Source: CAZCFB01 sp964511535 (GTDB lineage Bacteria; Myxococcota_A; Polyangia; GCA-2747355; CAZCFB01). From it: a stretch of 64,000 nt of DNA. The position numbers were made by a program, and so were the translations under genes. Positions 58,863 through 64,000 of the stretch are shown here, in pieces. The DNA is taken from assembly GCA_964511535.1 (NCBI GenBank), contig CAZEFW010000001.1:1-64000 (forward strand), written 5' to 3'. The notes beneath the pieces were generated by a model, which saw nothing but the letters and a program-made list of their open reading frames with translations, had not been told where the DNA came from and made no database searches. The stretch's first letter is position 1. Each line of letters starts with the position of its first letter.

Positions 58863-60461
58863 ATGGATGACTCCGACCTGTACGGGCGCCCCGCAGACCC
58901 GCCCCCCGGCCCGGGCTGGACCGGCCTGCTCGGCAAGCAGGACCTGAAGGTGGCGCTGATCTCGCTGTACGTGGTGGAGAACAGCGGCGTGCGGCTGCTG
59001 GCCGCCGTGCTGCGCAGGGACGGCGTGGACGTGCACGAGGTGTACTTCAAGGACTGGGTGAATAACAACATCCAGCCGCCCACCACCGACGAGGTGGAGG
59101 TGCTGATCCGCGAGCTGGAGCAGGCGGCCCCCGACCTGGTGGGCGTCAGCGTGCGCGCCTCGGCGTTCCACCGCATCGCCACGCACATCACCGAGCAGGT
59201 GCGCACCCGCCTCGGGGCGCCGGTGGTCTGGGGCGGCTTCCACGCCACCAGCTGCACCGAGGACGCTGCGCGGGTGGCGGACATGGTGTGCGTCGGGGAG
59301 GCGGAGGTGACCATCCCCGCGCTGGTGGCCCGGCTGAGGAAGGGCCAGGACATCGCCGACCTGCCAGGGCTGTGGGTCCATACGCCCGAGGGGCTGGCGC
59401 GCAACGGCGCCGCCGAGCTGCTCCAGGACCTCGACTCGCTGCCCTTCGCCGATTTCCACTCGCCGGACAAGGTGCTCATCGACGGCGACCGCATCGAGCG
59501 CGGCGACCCTTACGCCAAGGAGCCGATCTTCCTGATCATGGCCTCCCGGGGGTGCCCCTTCCCGAGCTGCACCTTCTGCTCCAACAGCGTGATGGACGAG
59601 ATCTATCCGGGGCAGAAGTACTTCCGGCTGCGCAGCCTGGATCACGTGCTGGCCGAGGCGAACTACGCCAAGACCTGGTTCACCCAGCTGCGGCGGATCC
59701 GCTTCGACGACGAGGAGTTCCCGGTCAAGAGGCAGTGGTTCGACGAGTTCTGCCAGCGCTACCCGGCCGAGGTGGGGCTGCCGTTCGAGGTGCACATGGA
59801 TCCGCGGGTGGTGACCACCGAGCGGGTCCAGCGGCTCAAGGCGGCAGGCATGGACACGGTGTTCATGGGGATCCAGCACACCGCCCGGGTGAACCGCGAG
59901 TTCTACTGCCGCGACGTGCCGGACGAGAAGGTGCTGGAGGCCGCGCGCGTGCTGCACGAGTCGGGGGTGCGGGTGGGCTACCAGGTGATCCTGGACGACC
60001 CGGTCTCCACCAGCGAGGACAAGCGCGCCCTGGTGGAGCTGCTGCTGAAGCTGCCCCGGCCCTACGAGATGGTGCTCTTCTCCCTGGCGGTCTATCCGGG
60101 GTCCGCCATCGCGCGCCGCCTGCTGGCAGACGGGGTCATCACCCCGGACGAGGTGGAGGGCAGGGCGACCAAGGTGTTTCGCCAGTTCCGGGTGGACCTG
60201 TCCTACGAGCGGGAGCCGGAGGATCAATTCTGGGCGGCCCTGGTGGTCATGGTCTCCAAGGACTTCGTGCCCAAGGGGCTCATCCGCCACCTGGCGGACA
60301 GCGAGGCCCTGCGCAAGCACCCCGGCCCGGTGGTCTCACTGGCCTTCGCCGCCAACGTGGTAAAGCTGGCCCAGATGGGCTTCGACCTGATGATGCGCGG
60401 CGAGCTGACCTTCGCCGTGGTGCGGCGCTGGCTCAACCCCAAGGCGCTGGTCACCTACTGA
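58863..60461 (+). CDS. Cobalamin-type radical SAM enzyme with C-x4-C-x2-C motif
   Basis: 532 residues. Residues about 28-190 form a B12-binding-type domain (VWGGFHATSCTEDAARVADMVCVGEAE), although the DxHxxG cobalamin His motif is not visible. The cluster motif is C231-PFPS-C236-TF-C239, one residue longer than the standard CxxxCxxC. The rest of the core (FDDEEFPV, MDTVFMGIQH) looks intact. It follows the SPASM-like radical SAM gene by 2 nt, completing a PP-loop/rSAM/rSAM unit. Members of this class often methylate unreactive carbons or make C-C bonds. It converges on the gene at 60482. Confidence 0.86.
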   Translation: MDDSDLYGRPADPPPGPGWTGLLGKQDLKVALISLYVVENSGVRLLAAVLRRDGVDVHEVYFKDWVNNNIQPPTTDEVEVLIRELEQAAPDLVGVSVRASAFHRIATHITEQVRTRLGAPVVWGGFHATSCTEDAARVADMVCVGEAEVTIPALVARLRKGQDIADLPGLWVHTPEGLARNGAAELLQDLDSLPFADFHSPDKVLIDGDRIERGDPYAKEPIFLIMASRGCPFPSCTFCSNSVMDEIYPGQKYFRLRSLDHVLAEANYAKTWFTQLRRIRFDDEEFPVKRQWFDEFCQRYPAEVGLPFEVHMDPRVVTTERVQRLKAAGMDTVFMGIQHTARVNREFYCRDVPDEKVLEAARVLHESGVRVGYQVILDDPVSTSEDKRALVELLLKLPRPYEMVLFSLAVYPGSAIARRLLADGVITPDEVEGRATKVFRQFRVDLSYEREPEDQFWAALVVMVSKDFVPKGLIRHLADSEALRKHPGPVVSLAFAANVVKLAQMGFDLMMRGELTFAVVRRWLNPKALVTY

Positions 60462-60481
60462 TCAGAACCTCGCCCTGATCC

Positions 60482-61897
60482 TCAATAAACCTCTGCCAAC
60501 GTCCCGACAATACCTGGCAACTCTCTCCACAGGCGGGGGTTTCTGGCCTTGGAGAGCAGCTGGGCGGGGCGCAGATAGAAGCGCATGTACGCCGAGCGTA
60601 GGATTGCCTGCAGGTCCGCCTCGCTGTACTCGTCGCTGACGAAGTAGCCCGGCGGCTCGCCCACCCGACCCAGGGTGTAATCTCGCCAGTAGTCCCGGGC
60701 GAAGAGCCCGTCGGCCAGGGCGTCATGGAAGATGTCGGTGCCTGCCATGGGGTGGGTGATGGTGAAGCTGGCCCAGTCGAGAGGCAGCTCGAGGGCGAAG
60801 CGGATAGTCTGCTCCATCTCGGCGCGCGTCTCGCCCGGGTAGCCCAACATGAAGTAGCCCCGGGTCTCCATGCCGATGCGCCGCGCCGCCTCCAGCAGCG
60901 GGGGCAGCCGGTCCAGCTTGAGGCGCTTGTTCATCAGCTTCTGGATCCGGGGCGACCCCGACTCGATGCCCACGTGCACGCTCCAGCACCCGGCGGCGTA
61001 CATCGCCTCCTGCAGCGTCTCGTCCAGGCGGTCCATGCGGGTCCGCACGTTCCAGCGCACCTTGATCCCCTCGCTCAGGATCCCCTCGCACACCTCCAGG
61101 ATCCGCCGCCGGGTCATGGTGAAGGTCTCGTCGAAGAAGACGATCTCCCTGGCGCCGAACTGGTGCACCGCCCGGCGCACCTCCTCCAGCACCCGGGGCG
61201 CGCTGTGCTCCCGGTACACGCCCCCCACGTAGACCTGCGAGCAGTAGCGGCAGCGGAAGGGGCACCCCCGGCTGGTGACCATGGAGACGAACGGCGAGGG
61301 CAGGCTGAGGGCGCGGTACCGCTCCAGGGGCAGCAGGTCGATGGCGGGCAGGGCGAGGCTGTCGAGGTCCTTGATCACCTCCGCGACGGGGCCGCGCACC
61401 AGCTCGCCGCCAGGGGCGCGCACGATGGTGCCCGGCGTGCCCTCCAGGGGCTCGCCGGCGGCCATGCGGTCCAGCAGCGCCACGATGGTCTCGTCCCCCT
61501 CGCCGATGACCGCCAGGTCCACCGCCACCTCGCTCATGCACTCGTCCGGGAAGAGAGAGAGCTGCGGCCCGCCGACCCAGAGCTGCACCTGGGGCAGGGC
61601 AGCGCGCACCCGCCGCGCCAGGTCGGCCACCACCGGCCAGTTGAAGGTGGTGGAGGTGAAGCCCACCACGTCCGGCTGCAGCTGCGCCAGCACCTGCGCC
61701 ACCTGCTGGTGGGAGAGGTTCTGCACATGGGCGTCGATAATGGACGCCGGGTACCCCGCCGCGCGGGCGGCGCCAGCGAGGTAGGTCACGCCGAGGGGCG
61801 GGTAGAGGCCCGAGACGTTGGTCTCGCTCAGGAACGGGTGCACCCCTTGGTGCTCGTTGACCCGCACCAGGGCCAGGCGCGGCTGCTTGTCAGTCAT
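60482..61897 (-). CDS. B12-binding-domain radical SAM protein
   Basis: 471 residues. An N-terminal cobalamin-type domain (about 5-145; VWVGGPQLSLFPDE, VIGEGDET) precedes the radical SAM core with standard C212-x3-C216-x2-C219 (TSRGCPFRCRYC). FFDETFTMTRRR and HVGIESGSPRIQKLMNK are typical for the BchE/hopanoid-modifying relatives. The substrate is unknown. It lies 10 bases downstream of glyA on the same strand, which is suggestive because SHMT supplies one-carbon units for SAM-dependent methyl chemistry. Confidence 0.9.
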   Translation of the reverse strand: MTDKQPRLALVRVNEHQGVHPFLSETNVSGLYPPLGVTYLAGAARAAGYPASIIDAHVQNLSHQQVAQVLAQLQPDVVGFTSTTFNWPVVADLARRVRAALPQVQLWVGGPQLSLFPDECMSEVAVDLAVIGEGDETIVALLDRMAAGEPLEGTPGTIVRAPGGELVRGPVAEVIKDLDSLALPAIDLLPLERYRALSLPSPFVSMVTSRGCPFRCRYCSQVYVGGVYREHSAPRVLEEVRRAVHQFGAREIVFFDETFTMTRRRILEVCEGILSEGIKVRWNVRTRMDRLDETLQEAMYAAGCWSVHVGIESGSPRIQKLMNKRLKLDRLPPLLEAARRIGMETRGYFMLGYPGETRAEMEQTIRFALELPLDWASFTITHPMAGTDIFHDALADGLFARDYWRDYTLGRVGEPPGYFVSDEYSEADLQAILRSAYMRFYLRPAQLLSKARNPRLWRELPGIVGTLAEVY

Positions 61898-61907
61898 GCT
61901 GCCCCTG

Positions 61908-63161
61908 CTACCTCACCGGCAGCCCGGGCGCGGGGAAGGCGTCGCACAGCTCCTTGACCTCTGCCGCGATGCGGTCGAGCAGCGCCTCGTTCTCCACGTC
62001 CGCCACCACCTGCTCCATCCAGGCGGCCAGCTTCAGCATCTCCGGCTCCTTCATGCCGCGGGAGGTGAGCGATGGCGTGCCGAGGCGGATGCCGCTCGGG
62101 TCGAACGGCTTGCGCGGGTCGAAGGGGACGGTGTTGTAGTTGCAGACGATGCCGGCGCGATCCAGGGCCTTGGCTGCCACCTTGCCGGCGACTCCCTTGC
62201 CGGTCAGATCGATCAGGATCAGGTGGTTGTCCGTGCCTCCGCTCACCAGGTCGAAGCCCCGCTCCAGCAGCCCCCCGGCCAGGGCCCGGGCGTTGGTCAC
62301 GATCTGGGCCGCGTAGTCCCGGAACTCGTCGGTGGACGCCTCCTGCAGCGCAACGGCGATGGCCGCGGTGGTGTGGTTGTGAGGGCCGCCCTGCAGGCCG
62401 GGGAACAGCGCGTTGTTCAGCGCCTTGCGGTGGGCCTTCTTGCACAGGAACATGCCGCCGCGCGGGCCGCGCAGGGTCTTGTGGGTGGTGGTGGTCACCA
62501 CGTCGGCGTGGGGCACCGGGCTCGGGTGCACGCCGGCGGCCACCAGCCCCGCGATGTGGGCGATGTCGGCGGCGAAGATGGCGCCCGCCTCGGCGGCGAT
62601 GGAGCCGAAGGCCTCGAAGTCGATGACCCGCGGGTAGGCGGTGGCGCCGGCGTAGAGCAGCTTCGGCCGGTGCTTCAGCGCCAGGTCGCGGATCTGGTCG
62701 TAGTCCAGCAGGTGGGTCTCGGGGTGGACCGTGTACTGCACCGGGTTGAAGTAGCTGCCGGTGATGCTCACCTTCCAGCCGTGGGTCAGGTGCCCGCCGT
62801 GGGGCAGGCTCTGGCCCATCACCGTGTCACCCGGGCGGCAGAAGGCGAAGTAGACCGCCAGGTTGGCCGGCGAGCCAGAGTAGGGCTGCACGTTGGCCGA
62901 CTGGGCGCCGAACAGCTTGCGGGCCCGCTTGCGCGCCAGCTTCTCCACAGCGTCGATGACCTGCTGGCCCTCGTAGTAGCGCCGGCCGGGGTAGCCCTCA
63001 GAGTACTTGTTCGTCAGCACCGATCCGGTGGCCTGCAGCACCGCCGCGGAGGCGTAGTTCTCCGACGGGATGAGGCGGATCTTGTCTGCCTGGCGCTGCT
63101 CCTCGGCCAGGATCATTTCAGCGATTTCGGGGTCAGTTGTCTTGATGGCGTCGATGGTCAT
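61908..63161 (-). CDS. glyA: Serine hydroxymethyltransferase
   Basis: 417 residues from ATG 63161, supported by AAGGA about 10 bases upstream and by family length; the frame is open for 14 more codons upstream. The enzyme interconverts serine and glycine with tetrahydrofolate in the cytosol. Signatures: IPSENYAS, QPYSGSPANLAVY, DIAHIAGLVAAG and the PLP-lysine motif VTTTTHKTLRGPRGG, then FPGLQGGPHNH. It is flanked on the same strand by two radical SAM genes. Confidence 0.97.
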   Translation of the reverse strand: MTIDAIKTTDPEIAEMILAEEQRQADKIRLIPSENYASAAVLQATGSVLTNKYSEGYPGRRYYEGQQVIDAVEKLARKRARKLFGAQSANVQPYSGSPANLAVYFAFCRPGDTVMGQSLPHGGHLTHGWKVSITGSYFNPVQYTVHPETHLLDYDQIRDLALKHRPKLLYAGATAYPRVIDFEAFGSIAAEAGAIFAADIAHIAGLVAAGVHPSPVPHADVVTTTTHKTLRGPRGGMFLCKKAHRKALNNALFPGLQGGPHNHTTAAIAVALQEASTDEFRDYAAQIVTNARALAGGLLERGFDLVSGGTDNHLILIDLTGKGVAGKVAAKALDRAGIVCNYNTVPFDPRKPFDPSGIRLGTPSLTSRGMKEPEMLKLAAWMEQVVADVENEALLDRIAAEVKELCDAFPAPGLPVR

Positions 63162-63199
63162 GGCGAGCGGTCCTTTCGGGTCGAGCGGCACACTATAGC

Positions 63200-64000
63200 T
63201 CACTCAGCCTGACATTTGCACCGGAGCGAGGCCAGGAGGTGAGGGTCCTGGGTCTCGTTGAAGCGGGCCAGGGCGGCCCGCAGGGGGGCGGCGCAGAGGG
63301 GGCAGCCGGAGGGGACCTGCCGCGCGGGCAGGCCCTCGCTGCTCAGGCCCACGTGTACGGGCAGGTCGAACTCCTCGCGCAGCTTTCGCGTCACCGCCGC
63401 CACCAGCCACAGGGAAGGGGGCGCGTAGCGGCCAGCGACCAGCTCCTCGTACAGCTCGGTCTGCTCCGGCACGAAGGTGGGCTCCAGGGCGATGCGCACG
63501 GCCAGGCCCAGCTCGCGGGCCAGGTCGTTCAGGTAGCGCCCGGAGCGCAGGACGTCCAGGGCAGCCTCAGCGTCGCCGGTCCCCAGCGGCTTGAGCAGCA
63601 AATAGACCAGCAGCCCCACCCGGGGGCCGCAGGAGCTCAGGGCGCGGGCGGCGGCCTCGAACTGCTCCAGGGTGAACCCCTTGCGGATGCGCTCCTCCCG
63701 GATCTCGCGGTCCGCGCTCTCCAGGCCGATGCCCACCTCCAGCCGCGCGGCGCTCCCGGCCAGCGCCTGGATCAGCGGCCGCAGGGCCTCGGGGGAGATG
63801 TACTCGGGGCGGGACTCCACCAGCACGGCGCGCAGGGCGGGCAGCCGGTCAGCGGCCAGGGCCAGCAGGCGCCGGCGGGCCTCGGGCGAGACCTCCCCGT
63901 CGCACAGCAAGGACCCGGAGCAGAACAGGTCCAGCTCCACCACGTCGGCCAGGACCTCGGCGTGGGCCTCGAGGGCGGCGCGCAGCTGGCTCACGTACGC
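63200..64000 (-). CDS. Radical SAM-like protein, N-terminus cut by window edge
   Basis: At least 267 codons are visible and the frame stays open to position 64000, so the start and the expected CxxxCxxC motif lie outside. Visible core segments are VVELDLFCSGSLLCDGE, VLVESRPEYISPEALRPLI and LEVGIGLESADREIREERIRKGFT, the last typical of the Elp3/MiaB/NifB-type radical SAM barrel. A C-terminal CPLC and a final CKC may bind metal. It might be an archaeosine-synthase-beta (RaSEA)-like protein, but this is a guess. It ends 38 bases before glyA. Confidence 0.72.
   Translation of the reverse strand, partial: AYVSQLRAALEAHAEVLADVVELDLFCSGSLLCDGEVSPEARRRLLALAADRLPALRAVLVESRPEYISPEALRPLIQALAGSAARLEVGIGLESADREIREERIRKGFTLEQFEAAARALSSCGPRVGLLVYLLLKPLGTGDAEAALDVLRSGRYLNDLARELGLAVRIALEPTFVPEQTELYEELVAGRYAPPSLWLVAAVTRKLREEFDLPVHVGLSSEGLPARQVPSGCPLCAAPLRAALARFNETQDPHLLASLRCKCQAE

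Noticed and set aside
57812..60461. RiPP precursor peptide near the SPASM-like radical SAM gene
   Set aside because: Gaps between the three coupled genes are 0-2 nt and the flanking spacers hold no short ORF with a ribosome-binding site and a Cys- or core-like pattern.
1..64000. tRNA, rRNA, insertion sequences or prophage genes
   Set aside because: No cloverleaf with a recognisable T-arm, no rRNA-like stretch and no transposase, integrase or structural phage protein was found on either strand by reading; a covariance-model scan would be decisive.

Overview
The window is very G+C-rich, densely coded DNA with no gene-free stretch longer than about 220 bases. The best guess for the source is a Myxococcota-like (former deltaproteobacterial) genome. 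This rests on lipoproteins with D/P/T-rich linkers behind the lipobox, AVWG-type propeller repeats, FG-GAP and Kelch surface proteins, a cytosolic Hanks-type kinase, a caspase-like protein, a von Willebrand-like lipoprotein and many GTG/TTG starts. No rRNA, tRNA, CRISPR array, phage or transposase was found. Two genes run off the edges, at 1 and at 64000.

Layout. 1-3286: two secreted propeller-type lipoproteins. 3329-19083: a cell-surface or lipid/glycan-like block with a B12-type radical SAM protein carrying Wzt_C-like domains, a membrane spermidine-synthase-like protein, an SGNH hydrolase, four large polytopic proteins with soluble C-terminal domains and an FG-GAP lipoprotein. Neighbouring genes here often overlap tail to tail. 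19101-24619: housekeeping genes (prs, rny, a GlcD-type FAD oxidase, a lone nuoB, nth). 24772-37185: a complete Pel exopolysaccharide locus split into two convergent operons, pelFG on + and pelABCDE on -, whose stop codons touch. 37382-39238: an outer-membrane beta-barrel protein. 39348-42717: an ECF sigma factor, a membrane anti-sigma-like protein and a secreted caspase/EF-hand/beta-barrel protein joined by two 4-nt overlaps. 42868-48392: a vWA-like lipoprotein, an M48 protease with a TerB-like tail, a metallophosphoesterase and a calcium-loop lipoprotein.

48560-51687: a class I aminotransferase, an HD protein and a DegT-type aminotransferase. 51819-55060: a compact operon of crotonase, DpgA-like type III polyketide synthase, crotonase and GNAT enzyme, suggesting a dihydroxyphenylacetyl-type product. 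55197-60461: a TPR protein and a kinase, then a coupled PP-loop ATPase, SPASM-like radical SAM and cobalamin-type radical SAM set. 60482-64000 on the - strand: a second B12-type radical SAM protein, glyA and a partial radical SAM protein.

The strongest unexplained signals are four. (1) Dispersed 7- and 8-nt tandem repeats recur between genes as at least five families and are often followed by a short GC hairpin; in two places an octamer array, a 7-bp hairpin, an extended -10 box and a start codon follow one another in the same order. (2) The sigma/anti-sigma/caspase-barrel operon. (3) The PP-loop/double radical SAM operon, whose last enzyme has a C-x4-C-x2-C motif. (4) The radical SAM-Wzt_C fusion.
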